The notes under the pieces: model-generated
Databases searched by the model: none
Told to the model about the DNA's origin: nothing
Seen by the model: only the letters and a program-made list of their open reading frames with translations
NCBI GenBank assembly: GCA_963995505.1
Contig: OZ023184.1
Location: 7,084,308-7,148,307 of the forward strand
DNA length: 64,000 nucleotides
Source of the DNA: Hypericum androsaemum
Lineage: Eukaryota > Streptophyta > Magnoliopsida > Malpighiales > Hypericaceae
Direction: 5' to 3'
Position numbers and translations under genes: made by a program
In this document: in pieces, positions 55,145-64,000 of the stretch
How positions within the stretch are numbered: the first letter of the stretch is position 1
How the letters are laid out: each line of letters begins with the position of its first letter

Positions 55145-56241
55145 AGATAAGTACTCTGTAATTTTACATTTTTAAAACGGGGTACCCTGTGATTTTAAAT
55201 TGGTAATTTAGTCCCTGTGGTTTTCGAAAATTTTCCCGGGCAGGTCCAGGGTAGCTACCCGTCCATATGGTCTTCGAACGACGTCGTTTTTTGTCCTACG
55301 TGGCTGACACGTGGGTACCGAGCTGGATAAGTTATTGCTGACGTGTAACATGGCTAATTACTTATTTAGTCCCTAATTTGTTTATATTTTTTTAAATAAC
55401 CTATTATTTAATTACTCCATTCTCTCTCCTCTCCTCTTGTTCTTCCTTCCTTCCTTCTCCTCCTCCTTCCAACAACACCAAATCAAATCACTACCCAAAT
55501 CAGAAATTGACCATCAACATCAAATCAAATCAACACCAAATCCTCCTCCTTCCTTCTTGCTCGGCATCGGCGGGATGGTCAGCGCCAGAGTCTTCGTCAC
55601 CACTGGCAGCGCCATTGCCATTGCCAAATTCTGCGCGCTGCTCTCCACGTTCTACTACACGAGTTCGCAGTCAACCTCCCCGTCGAGGGCGGCGCATTCA
55701 GCTACCTCTGCATCACGTTCGGCGAGCTCGCCGCGTTCCTAACCGGTGCCAACCTCGTCCAACACTACCATTGCCCGCGGGTTCACTGCCTACCTAGCCA
55801 CCGCCATCAGCTTCTCCACCTCCAAGTGGCGGTTCGTCGTCCACTTCCTTCCCGACGGTTTCAACAAAATCGACCCCTTTGCCCTCCTCCTCGTCCTCGA
55901 CATCACCATCGTCATCGTCGGGTTCATCGTGTTTATCGTAATAATGGGGTTCAACGTGTTGATTGCTTTTTGTGGATGTTGATGTTGCTGGATTTGGTGG
56001 GGGAGGAGGAGAAGAGGGAGGTTGGGCCGGTATTAATTTTTTTTGGACTAAATAGGTAATTAGCCATAATACAAGTCAGTTGTAACTTATCCAACTCGGT
56101 AGCCACGTGTCAGCCATGTCGGACAAAAAATGACATCGTTTAAGCACTATATGGGCAGGCAGCTGCCCTGGACTTGCCTAGAAATTTTTTTGAAAACCAC
56201 AGGGACCTAATTACCAATTTGAAACCACAGGGTACTTATCT
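55145..56241. mobile_element. Pack-MULE-like element carrying a transporter fragment
   Basis: Terminal inverted repeats of about 190-200 bp: left 55181-55375, right 56045-56241. Shared text includes GTACCCTGTG, GACACGTGG, GGATAAGTT and ATGGCTAATTA. About 30 extra bases at the far left (GATAAGTACTCTG...) look like a partial duplication of the terminus. The interior holds exon-like sequence from a cationic amino acid transporter. No convincing 9-bp target-site duplication is visible, so the superfamily call rests on repeat length and gene capture. Confidence 0.75.
55556..55978 (+). pseudogene. Captured fragment of a cationic amino acid transporter (CAT family)
   Basis: CAT proteins are 14-span amino acid permeases of membranes. 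The translation starting at 55557 reads LLGIGGMVSARVFVTTGS, the family's first-span motif. After a one-base frameshift near 55665 it reads EFAVNLPVEGGAFSYL and TFGELAAFLTGANL, the conserved GGAFSYLR region of the third span. After a second shift near 55760 it reads RGFTAYLATAI, KWRFVVHFLPDGFNKIDP and a further hydrophobic stretch ending near 55978. Order and spacing match a CAT with introns removed or shortened. It covers only the N-terminal quarter of a transporter and is broken, so no transport function is expected. It is bounded by the MULE terminal repeats. Confidence 0.8.
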
Positions 56242-56261
56242 GTCCTTTTCCCTAAAAGTAA

Positions 56262-56715
56262 TACTTCCTGCCAACTAATACTTCCACGTGGGAAGTCAAA
56301 CCTCCAGCTCAAGCCCCTCAGCCCAATTCAAGTCGGGAAGTCCGTACCCTGACCAATCGATTCGAGTCTTTAGCCTACACCAGCACGACCCAAACCTCAG
56401 GCCCAAGGTATTACGGTCCAGCCTAAGCTCCTCGAACCAGTCCATGTTGGAAAGTAAGGATGGCAGAAACACTCATACCCTGTGGATCAGACCCTACCCT
56501 TATCCTGTGGGCCGAGGATCTACTGACTTTAATTGGATCTAGGGTAGGGTATGAGTATGGGTTCACTTTAAGTGGTAGGGTCTAGGATAGGGTATGAATC
56601 CAATGTATTTCTACCTTACCCTTATATTTTTACCCTACTTTAGATTCTACCCTAATTATACTCTTTTTTTTAGAAGGTACCCTAATTATACTCTAGATAG
56701 ACCCTAATTAGATCC

Positions 56716-56716
<1 letters not shown>
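56262..56716. other. Dispersed-repeat copy and non-coding sequence
   Basis: 56262-56450 resembles 7674-7890 and 14995-15180 (AATACTTCCACGTGGGAAGTC, GCTCAAGCCCCTC, GCCCAAGGTATTA). Unlike those copies it lacks the LINE insert. 56451-56716 has short repeats of TAGGGTAGGGTATG and TACCCT and no gene. Confidence 0.55.
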
Positions 56717-56760
<44 letters not shown>

Positions 56761-56763
56761 TAT
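56717..56763. repeat. (TAA)n microsatellite
   Basis: About 15 copies of TAA at the left edge of the MULE, apparently replacing the outermost part of its left terminal repeat. Confidence 0.95.
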
Positions 56764-57510
56764 TATTTTAGTACTCTGTTGTATAAAATTGATCAATCGA
56801 GTCAAACTTATTATAATTAAAATTAATTAGGTCCACCGGCAACCCGGACCCTACCCGTCCTGCCCGGACATCCCTTCTCTCCCCATTCCCCTATCTATTC
56901 TATTTTTCTCATTCCCCTCTCTCTCTCCTCTCATTCCCCTCTCTTCTTCTTCTTCCCAAAATCCAGCCACCATTACACAACTTCGACCCATCCCACCAAA
57001 AAATAAAACCCAGGAAACTCAACAACCAAAACCCGATTTGCCATTGACGTGGCCGTGCACATCCATTCCTTCTCTACCACAATCAAGAACCCAATTCTCC
57101 TCCTTTCAAAGGAAGAAAATGTAGCAGCAAGCAATCACATGGGCCTTTCTTCTCTGCAATCAAGAACCCCACAATCAAGAATCCATTAAAAGGAAAATTT
57201 TCTTCTCTGCATCTATTCCTTCTCTGAAACCATCAAGGCCCTTTCCAATTTTCACTCCAATCATCTCGCAAGAGACGCCGAACCAGGTGGAGGAGCAGGG
57301 TCAGAGTCGAGTTCTCCGTGGGGATTGCCTTCGCTGACTTTGCTGTGAGCAACTTCGACGAGTCGCCCACTTGCGGGTGCAGTTTTGACTGTAACGATGT
57401 TAGGACAAGGTTGAAGATGGTTAGTGCGATAATGGCCTTGGTGAGGTTTGTTATATGTCTTCTTCTTGATCGACGAGGCAACAATGATGACAAGATCTCT
57501 ACCGGTAAGC

Positions 57511-57528
57511 GATGAAACATTTTCCCAT
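57511..57528 (+). repeat. 18-bp junction motif, copy 1
   Basis: GATGAAACATTTTCCCAT at the ndhK border. Identical at 57696-57713 and inverted at 57973-57990. Confidence 0.95.
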
Positions 57529-57630
57529 AACCGCCTCTGGTTTTGGTGGACAACCGGGCAAATAGACATCTACAGGAATTAACTTATCGACTCCTCGAAC
57601 CGTACTATAAGAATCGGTACTGAACATCCC
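57527..57630 (-). pseudogene. ndhK: Plastid ndhK fragment (nuclear plastid DNA)
   Basis: NdhK is a subunit of the plastid NAD(P)H dehydrogenase complex. The minus strand reads [20 protein letters not shown] and [14 protein letters not shown], a conserved part of ndhK that includes the last cluster-binding cysteine. Only about 34 codons are present, without start or stop. Both ends break abruptly; the left end meets the 18-bp motif at 57511-57528. It is non-functional in the nucleus. The near-perfect protein match implies a recent transfer. Confidence 0.88.
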
Positions 57631-57695
57631 ACTCTTGGTCATATTTCTCTTTATCGAGAAATGGAAGAAGCTATACAAGGCTTTGATCAAGTTTC

Positions 57696-57713
57696 GATGA
57701 AACATTTTCCCAT
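57696..57713 (+). repeat. 18-bp junction motif, copy 2
   Basis: GATGAAACATTTTCCCAT between two pieces of unknown origin. Confidence 0.95.
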
Positions 57714-57852
57714 TGTTAGAATCGTCTAGAATTCGAGTTTATATGATTCAAAAAACTATTCTAGTATTTTCTGGTGCTCTTACTAAATCAGCATGAATGT
57801 TCTAGCATTTGACTTCGTATCGCTGAAGGAAAATTGGATGTAGACAAAGCCC

Positions 57853-58020
57853 GGACCGTTATAGTTACGGCCGCCGTTAACCGGGGCTTCGGTCGCCGGC
57901 TTCCCTGTCATCAGGTCACCAACTTCCTTCACCTTCCGGCACTGGGCAGGCGTCAGCCCCCATACATCTTCTGATGGGAAAATGTTTCATCGCCTGTGTT
58001 TTTGGTAAACAGTCGCCCGA
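57853..58020 (-). rRNA. rrn23: Plastid 23S rRNA fragments (nuclear plastid DNA)
   Basis: 57853-57967 on the minus strand reads ATGTATGGGGGCTGACGCC through to ACGGCCGTAACTATAACGGTCC, from the highly conserved central part of bacterial-type 23S rRNA. 57993-58020 reads GGCGACTGTTTACCAAAAAC, the stretch that lies immediately upstream in the plastid gene. In a plastid gene a short piece (about 20 bases, CTCCGCAAAGTCGTAAGACC-like) joins them. Here that piece is replaced by the 18-bp motif at 57973-57990. It is a pseudo-fragment, not a functional rRNA. Confidence 0.88.
57973..57990 (-). repeat. 18-bp junction motif, copy 3 (inverted)
   Basis: The complement of copies 1 and 2, lying between the two rrn23 fragments. 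Confidence 0.92.
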
Positions 58021-58494
58021 CAGTGGCGAAGGGTTCATCGATATTGATCTATGTCGATTGTCTTCCTCCCCAGGCCTGATCTTTTGCTACAAGCTCCACC
58101 AGATCTTGCCAATGGGTTCATCGGCATCGATCTGCACTTGCAAGCTTTATGTTCCAGACGATGCCTCAGTTGGATGTTATCTCATTGACTTTCATGATTC
58201 ATAGGATCTACGATTAAGATTCAAGGAGGGAAGAGAGAGTGGGGGGGAAGAGGGAAGAGAGGGGAGAAGGAGTAGAGAGATGGTGCCATATCATCAGCGG
58301 AATTTGATATGGCTAGTCCACATGGCTGGGCAGGGTCCGGGCAGATGCATGTGGACCTAATTGATTATAATTGGAATAAGTTTGACTCAATTGATTGATT
58401 TTATACCACATGGTACTAAAGTATTTTCTGGCGATACCACAGGGTACTAAAGTAGACTTTTCTCAAAATAGAAGATTAAAGATCATGAGAAGTT

Positions 58495-58790
58495 TGTTAG
58501 AATCTTCATATCCAACCCAAAACCTTAAGGCTATGGGTTGGTAGATTTTCCACACTTATAAACTTGCCCCCCACTCGTGTTTTAACCGATGTGAGATTCT
58601 CAACACGCCCCCTCAAATGAGACCCACCTCGGGTCGAAGATTGTACTGACTTTGACTTCACCAAAGTGCAAGAAATGGGGGTCGTACGAGTTCAACAATG
58701 GGCACAAGATCAACCTGCTCTGATACCATGTTAGAATTTTCATATCCAATCCAAAACCTTAAGGCTATGGGTTGGTAGATTTTTCACACT
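58495..58790 (-). mobile_element. TRIM (miniature LTR element), right LTR truncated
   Basis: Left LTR 58495-58605 (111 bp; minus strand TGTTGAGAATCTCACATCGG ... TTCTAACA). An interior of only about 120 bp has a purine tract (minus strand TTTGAGGGGGCG) and a primer-binding site (minus strand TGGTATCAGAGCAGG, ending at 58728). The right LTR starts at 58729 and is cut at about 58790. It has no coding capacity. The layout is typical of plant TRIMs. Confidence 0.88.
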
Positions 58791-59228
58791 TGAAATACCC
58801 CACACCTGGAAAGACCCGACATTAGTCCGAGTCAGCCGTACGAAGGCTTATTTATTCTCTTCGCCGCCTCCACGGCTCTTCCCCTCTTTTTTGCTGATTT
58901 CCCTTAATTATTTTTTCTCTGATGGATTTATTTTGCTTCTCTTTGCGTCTTAGAAATTATGGCGTCCAGCTTTCGCCTATCAAACGGCATCACTTTCTCA
59001 AACGGATGTTGTCCCTGACGAGTATAACTCTTCCTTCCCGTGTTTTGTGCATCTTGGACTCTCAGGACTTATCTTATCTACACATTTGAGTTCATCTCAA
59101 TCTGTAACAACTCTGTTGTAGTTTGAATATTGTATCAGATAGAACTTATCCTAGAGTTAGTTGAGAACACTTGTATAAATATGTAACACTGCTACTACAA
59201 TAAATACAAGGAATTCATATCCTCTTCA
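58791..59228 (+). repeat. 5' LTR of the right-edge copia element
   Basis: It ends CTCTTCA just before the primer-binding site. A start at 58791 (TGAAATACCCC) is inferred because the TRIM LTR is interrupted there; the partner LTR lies outside the window. Confidence 0.6.
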
Positions 59229-59297
59229 TGGTATCAGAGCTATACCATCTTTAACAAGCCAATTCCTCTCTTTTTTAGCCCTCTCAATCCTCTCACT

Positions 59298-60310
59298 ATG
59301 GCTGGCAATCACCAGAATGCTTTCCTTCCCATTCTCCAGTTCAGTCAAGAGCTCACCTCTGATAACTATCATCTTTGGCATCTATAGCTTGAGCTGGTGC
59401 CTTGAGGCAGCAATCTGTTTCATCATGTCGATAATTCAGTCCCCGTCCCTTCTCCAATGAGAGCTGCTGAAGGCACACCTTCTTCGTGTGTCTCTGATGG
59501 CAGCATCTCTCCAGCTACTGCAATGGTTCCCAATCCTGATTACCCGGCATGGTATAAACAGGACCAGATGATCTTCTCTTGGATCACTCACTCCATCTCC
59601 ACTGAGCTTCTCCCTCAACTGGTTGGGTACAGCACAGCCCGTGAGGCCTGGAACCGTCTTGCCCAGGTCTATGCTTCCTCTTCTCGTGCTCAGATCAAAC
59701 AAAAGAAGATCCTCTTGAGCAATATCCGAAAGGGATCTGATTCTATTGACAAATATCTTCTTCGTGCGAAGAGTCTTGTTGACCAATTGGCTGCTCTTGG
59801 CGATCTCCTTCCTGACGATGACCTGGTAGACAAGGTCTTGAATGGACTACCAGAGGAGTATCATCCATTCATCCATAATGTCGAGGCGAGGATAGATTCA
59901 GTCTCCCTTGCTGATCTGCATGGGCAGCTGTTGAGTGAAGAAATCAATTTGCTTCTGACTGATTCTGTCACTTCCGATTTGGCTCTATCGGTGAATTACA
60001 GCACTCGAACTGGAGGTCGAGGTAGCGGCCACGCGGTGGTGGCAACTTTGGCAGCAGTCGTGGCTGCTTCAATGGGGGCAGTGTCAACTCCAGGTCTGGT
60101 GGGTTCTCTTACAACCCCGGGCCTAGACTTCTAGGGGTTCGGCCCAACTCTAATATGGGATGTGGGCCTACTAATGCCTTTTCCAGGTGAGACAGCGATC
60201 TCTCTCATGTTCAATGTCACAACTGTCACGGCTTCAGGCATTTTACTCGTGATTGCTCATCTGCTAGGCGCTCTGGTCGATCAACACCTCAGGTCCATCA
60301 CACATCCTCT
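59298..60310 (+). pseudogene. copia gag, right-edge element
   Basis: The start at 59298 (MAGNHQNAFLP) leads to a SDNYHLWHL motif, then a stop near 59388. The frame from 59457 is open to 60134 and holds the UBN2 region (AREAWNRLAQVYASSSRAQI, NIRKGSDSIDKYLLRAKS, LNGLPEEYHPFIH). A Gly-rich stretch follows, in shifted frames. The zinc knuckle near 60215-60260 reads CHNCHGFRHFTRDC-like in one frame and is only partly preserved. Gag would coat the element RNA; this copy is broken by at least three lesions. Confidence 0.85.
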
Positions 60311-61077
60311 CCACAGAACTTACAATAGGTATTGGACTCAGGTACTACACACCACCTGACATCGGATCTAGGACAACTAGCCATCCACTCAGAATATTCT
60401 GGTCCCGATGAAGTTACGTTCGGTAATGATCAAACTCTACCCATCTCCTCTACTGGTTCCTTGTTATTTACCTTATCTACGTCTCATCTATCTCTCTCTA
60501 ACGTGCTCCATGTTCCTAAAGCCAATAAGAATCTTGTCTCTCTTAGTGCTCTAACTCGTGATAACCCAATTATTGTTGAGTTTATTGGTGATGAATTCTT
60601 TGTTAAGAATCAGGTTACAAAGGAGGTGCTCCATCATGGCCAGAGTAAAGATGGGCTCTATCTGCTTACCTTCAGTCCTAGTCCACCCTGGGCTCATCTT
60701 GTGTCATCTCCAGTTCCGTCCGTTGATATCTGGCATTAGTGTCTAGGCCATGCTGGCCTTAGTGTCGTCAAGAACGCTCTTCGTTCTAAGTCTATTACTG
60801 TTTCCAATAAGTGTATGTCATCCTTATGTCATAGATGCAGCATAGGCAAGATCCACAAACTGCCTTTCCCTATTTTGTCATTTAGTGTGTCAGGGCCCCT
60901 CGATCTTATTTGTAGTGATATTTGGGGTCCCTCTCCTGTCAAATCTGTTGAAGGTTTTCAATATTATGTCATCTTTTACGACCACTTTAGCAAGTTTGTA
61001 TAGATATATTTTCTGCATCGTAAATCTGAGCAGCTTACTGTGTTTATTAAGTTTCGTACCCAGGTGGAAAAATACTT

Positions 61078-62305
61078 GGGAAAATTACTCTCCGCCCCCT
61101 GGAGTTTGCCTAAATCATTGTTTTAGCCCCTCCTATTTCGAAATTCAAACTTTGGTCCCCCTAGTTTACTTTTATTGAACTCTAAAGCCCCTGCCGTCGG
61201 AATAGAAAAATTAATCTGGCAAGGAGGGACCTGAAATGACCTAATTGCCCCTTAGTTAAAAAAATAATTAAAATATATAAATAAATTTCCCTCTCTCCTC
61301 CTTCCTCCTGCCTCCCATCTTCTCTCTCCTCCCCTCCCTTCCCTCTCTCATCTCATCTCATCTCATCTCATCTTCAACCCAACTTCATCTTCAATCTCTC
61401 CCATCCCCAAGAAAACCAATTGGTTTCTTTATTAATTAAAAATGGAATCTCCATATTTTCTTGATTAATTAATTGGTTTCTTGTATTCCAATCCTATGCA
61501 CTCTATCCTCTCATGTCTCAGATTGGGGCTGGGAGCCCTAATTAATAAATGTAAATCTCATATTGACAAAATGGAACCCTTAATTAACTTCATAATTAAC
61601 GAAGCTTGTAAAAAGAAGTGTTTCTCGGCCTGTAGTAAGAAGTTCGGAGCCAAGAAGGTGGGTCGTCCTTCCTTATATTTTAGATTTGCTTATGGTTTCA
61701 AAACTTCAGAAGGACAAAAATTATGGAGTTCAAAGGAGCCATCACAGAGGTGGCCATTAATGGACCATGAAGCTAGGAACTTGGTTTCTGGGTCCAATAC
61801 GGATTTTATCTCCATGAGAGCTCTCAACTCAATTTTTGGTTAGCTTGCTCTGAGAGTTTGAACCCATTTCTAGGTCGAGAAGATAATGAGAATGACGAAG
61901 ACAAAAGCTTAATTACCCATTACTCCCCTACTCTAGTCTCAAACAAGGAAGAAGATTATAAGATTTTTGCAAGTTTTCTCTTGTTTGTACTTTTATGCTT
62001 ATTAAGCGGAAGGAAGGTCAACAGTGGAGAAGAGAGGAGAGGAGAGAGACGAAAGGGGAGGATGAAGGAGAGAGAAGAGGAGAGGATGAAGGAATGAGGA
62101 GAGAGGGAAGAAATTTTTATTTTTTAACTAAGGGGCAATTGGGTCATTTCAGGTCCCTTCTTGCCGGACTAATTTTCCTATTATGATGGTAGGGGCCTTA
62201 GAGTTCAATAAAAGCAAACTAGGGGGACCAAAGTTTGGGTTTCATAACACGAGGGGTTAAAACAGTGATTTAGACAAACTCTAGGGGGCCGAGAGTAATT
62301 ATCCC
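61078..62305. mobile_element. Non-autonomous MULE inside copia integrase, perfect TSD
   Basis: 1228 bp. A perfect 9-bp target-site duplication, AAAATACTT, lies at 61069-61077 and 62306-62314. Terminal repeats of about 190 bp start GGGAAAATTACTCTC and GGGATAATTACTCTC, and the symmetry extends less exactly into CT-rich and GA-rich tracts (61285-61380 and 62020-62110). The interior carries frames that do not resemble a transposase. Confidence 0.92.
61481..61843 (+). CDS. Unknown open frame inside the MULE, possible captured fragment
   Basis: 120 codons between the terminal repeats. It includes a Lys- and Cys-rich stretch (NEACKKKCFSACSKKFGAKK) and a tail SGSNTDFISMRALNSIFG. The codons up to about 61560 look like leader sequence, and MEPLINFII may be the natural start. 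I recognise no domain. The position inside a MULE without transposase fits a captured host-gene piece. A second open stretch (61858-62022: GREDNENDEDKS, then hydrophobic) may continue it after a frame change. Confidence 0.35.
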   Translation: MYSNPMHSILSCLRLGLGALINKCKSHIDKMEPLINFIINEACKKKCFSACSKKFGAKKVGRPSLYFRFAYGFKTSEGQKLWSSKEPSQRWPLMDHEARNLVSGSNTDFISMRALNSIFG

Positions 62306-64000
62306 AAAATACTTTGACCGACCCTAAAGAATTTTCAATCTGATTGGGGTCGGGAATATCAACCACTTAGCCAATACCTCTCCAACAATAGTATAATCCA
62401 CCAGGTATCATATCCGTACACTCCCGAACAAAATGGGTGTGCGGAGTGCAAACACTACCACGTAGTTAAAATTGGCCTCGCTCTCTTACATCACGCACAT
62501 ATTCCATTACAATATTGGCCTATGATATTCGATTATGATGTTTAACGGTTTACCCACACCTTTATTACAAAGCATCTCCCCGTACGGAAAACTTTTCGGT
62601 GAAACACCTCACCTATCCCACTTACGTATTATCGGATGCATGGGCTACCCTTGGCTCCATCCACTTGCCAAAAATAAATTACAACCTCGTTCCACTAAAT
62701 GTGTTTTTCTTGGTTACAGTAAGCAGTACAAAGGTTATCGATGCTTAGATCTGGTCTCTCGTCGCTTGTATATCTCCCGTCATATTCTCTTTGATGAGTT
62801 TGTCTTCCAGTTTTAGGATCTGATGTATGTGGTTGATCGAGTTCCCCAGTCCAATACTCCTGAGTTACCCTATGTGATGGACCCGACTAGCTTCTCATAT
62901 CTGCTGCCTATTTCTAATCGGCCTAATGAGTCACCTCCACTCGACCCGATCAATGAACTAGCCGCTGCTTGTTTTCCTGATGGGCCTAGTGAGCCCACGG
63001 TCACTTCTTCCTTTGATGGGCAGGAGGATGCTTGCCTCATTGATGGGTCTGGTGTGCCCGAGCCCGCTCCAGCTCCTATTACTGGCTGTAATTCTCAGCC
63101 TGGGCTGACATCCCCACTAATGAAGGTTTATTCCAGGCAGCCTAAGAATCCCGTCCTACTGCCGACTGACACGAGCTCCGAAGTGGCCAAGTCTGTCCCG
63201 CCGGCGAGATCCCATCCTATGAAGACTCGTTCACAGACCAATAAATCTGCACCTCAGGTGCATGTTACTGAGCTTCCCGCTCCCCCTACGTGCCACTCGA
63301 AAGCTCTAAAAGACCCAAATTGGCGCACAGCTATGTCCGAGGAGATTAACGCCTTGCTTCACAATGGCACATGGACTCTCATGCCACCAAGTCCTCGGTA
63401 CAACGTTTTTGGCAACAAGTGGGTCTTCCATGTCAAATAGAATGCTGACGGTTCTATAGCTCGCTACAAAGCTCGGCTTGTTGCCAAGGAATTTCAACAG
63501 CGACCAGGTGTTGACTACAATGAAACGTTCAGCCCGGTAATCAAACCTGCCACTGTTTGTTTAATATTATCTCTTGCTGTTGGTGGGAATTGGCCGATTC
63601 GACAGTTGGATATTTCAAATGCCTTCTTACATGGATCCTTATCTAAACGAGTCTACATGACACAGCCTCCTGGATTTGTTGATCCTGACCGTCCGCATCA
63701 TGTATATTGTCTTCGCAAATCTCTCTATGGCCTTAAACAGGCACCGCAGGCCTGGTTTCAGTGCTTACAGAATGCCTTATGTGCATTTGTTTTTCGAGGT
63801 TCCCATACAGATTCCTCTCTTTTTCTACAGACGAGGGCCTATCTGTGTGTTTGTGCTCATCTATGTGGATGACATTTTGGTCACTGGCAATGACTCTAAG
63901 GTCCTCTTGGCTCTATTACAATTTCTTCATTCGAAGTTCTCCCTAAAGGACTTGGGGTCTCTGAGCTATTTTCTTGGCCTTGAGGCTTCACGTACATCAA

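Larger units (their letters stand above)
56762..58470. mobile_element. Mutator-like element carrying plastid-derived DNA
   Basis: The left repeat (about 56762-56880: TAGTACTCTGTTGTATAAAAT, AGTCAAACTTATT, TTAGGTCCAC) is the complement of the right repeat (about 58308-58470). A third copy is the solo end at 22745-22910. Between them lie unrelated pieces: a CT-rich leader, an ndhK fragment, two plastid rrn23 fragments and unknown sequence, with one 18-bp motif at three joints. The target-site duplication is obscured by the microsatellite. Confidence 0.7.
58791..64000 (+). mobile_element. Ty1/copia LTR retrotransposon, runs off the right edge
   Basis: LTR, primer-binding site TGGTATCAGAGC (59229-59240), gag, protease, integrase and reverse transcriptase in copia order on the plus strand. 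A MULE is inserted in integrase (61078-62305). RNase H and the 3' LTR are beyond base 64000. Confidence 0.92.
60332..64000 (+). pseudogene. copia pol, interrupted and partial
   Basis: Protease: MDSGTTHHLTSD at 60332, active site DSG intact. Integrase N terminus: a CLGHAG segment after a TAG near 60737, then CHRCSIGKIHKLPF and CSDIWGPSP near 60900. The MULE insertion separates this from the integrase C-terminal part at 62535-62816 (ETPHLSHLRIIGCMGYPWL, KCVFLGYSKQYKGYRCLD). Reverse transcriptase: ALKDPNWRTAMSEEINALL near 63310, a TAG near 63440, [15 protein letters not shown] near 63605, a frameshift near 63850, and [12 protein letters not shown] near 63860. The sequence ends inside reverse transcriptase. 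It is non-functional as read. Confidence 0.9.

Noticed and set aside
57853..58020. Functional plastid rRNA or a plastid contig
   Set aside because: Only about 140 bases of rrn23 are present, with a foreign 18-bp insert, and the surroundings are nuclear repeats.

Overview
This window is nuclear DNA of a flowering plant, most likely a eudicot. The evidence is an array of intronless G-type lectin (ZmPK1-like) receptor kinases, nested Ty1/copia and LINE retroelements, Mutator-like, hAT and foldback elements, one GT-AG split gene, and fragments of plastid ndhK and plastid 23S rRNA inside nuclear repeats. There is no operon, prophage, CRISPR array or tRNA that I can support. The species cannot be fixed from sequence alone.

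Layout. 1-6953: a decayed L1-type LINE on the minus strand. A short non-autonomous LTR element (2754-5034, TSD TTCTT) and a hAT MITE (5408-5955, 8-bp TSD) are inserted in its ORF1. 6954-9487: a foldback element, a 5'-truncated LINE and a small gene relic; most of this recurs at 14249-15700. 9488-11931: receptor kinase A, whose transmembrane segment is inverted in place. 11932-14130: its upstream region, split by a Mutator-like element (MULE) with transposase remnants and an internal MITE. 16305-19689: a multi-exon, probably transposon-associated gene with two in-frame stops. 19810-22230: receptor kinase C, with two frameshifts. 23928-28062: receptor kinase D, which has lost its catalytic core and carries a 2.46-kb solo LTR. 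28281-33149: a copia element on the minus strand. 34161-44095: receptor kinase F, truncated, lacking its catalytic core, and split by a solo LTR and an 8-kb copia element. 44484-46910: receptor kinase G, 808 codons and the only intact gene. 47139-54681: a MULE 229 bp upstream of the G start codon, with a 6.2-kb copia element inside its right terminal repeat. 55145-58470: two adjacent MULEs carrying captured sequence, one with a cationic amino acid transporter fragment and one with plastid ndhK and rrn23 pieces. 58495-58790: a miniature LTR element (TRIM). 58791-64000: a copia element running off the right edge, with its integrase interrupted by a MULE that has a perfect 9-bp TSD.

How it fits together. 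The host content is a birth-and-death cluster of one receptor family: five copies, one intact. They were copied in direct and inverted orientation and then broken by inversion, deletion, homopolymer slippage and transposons. Nearly every other base is transposon. The intact gene G would encode a plasma-membrane receptor with a bulb-lectin, EGF-like and PAN ectodomain and a cytosolic non-RD Ser/Thr kinase. Its distal promoter has been moved more than 7 kb away by the MULE and copia insertions.

The observations most worth a second look are the intragenic inversion of the membrane-anchor segment in A, the MULE carrying plastid DNA with one 18-bp motif at three internal junctions, the transporter-bearing MULE, and the independent loss of the kinase core in D and F.
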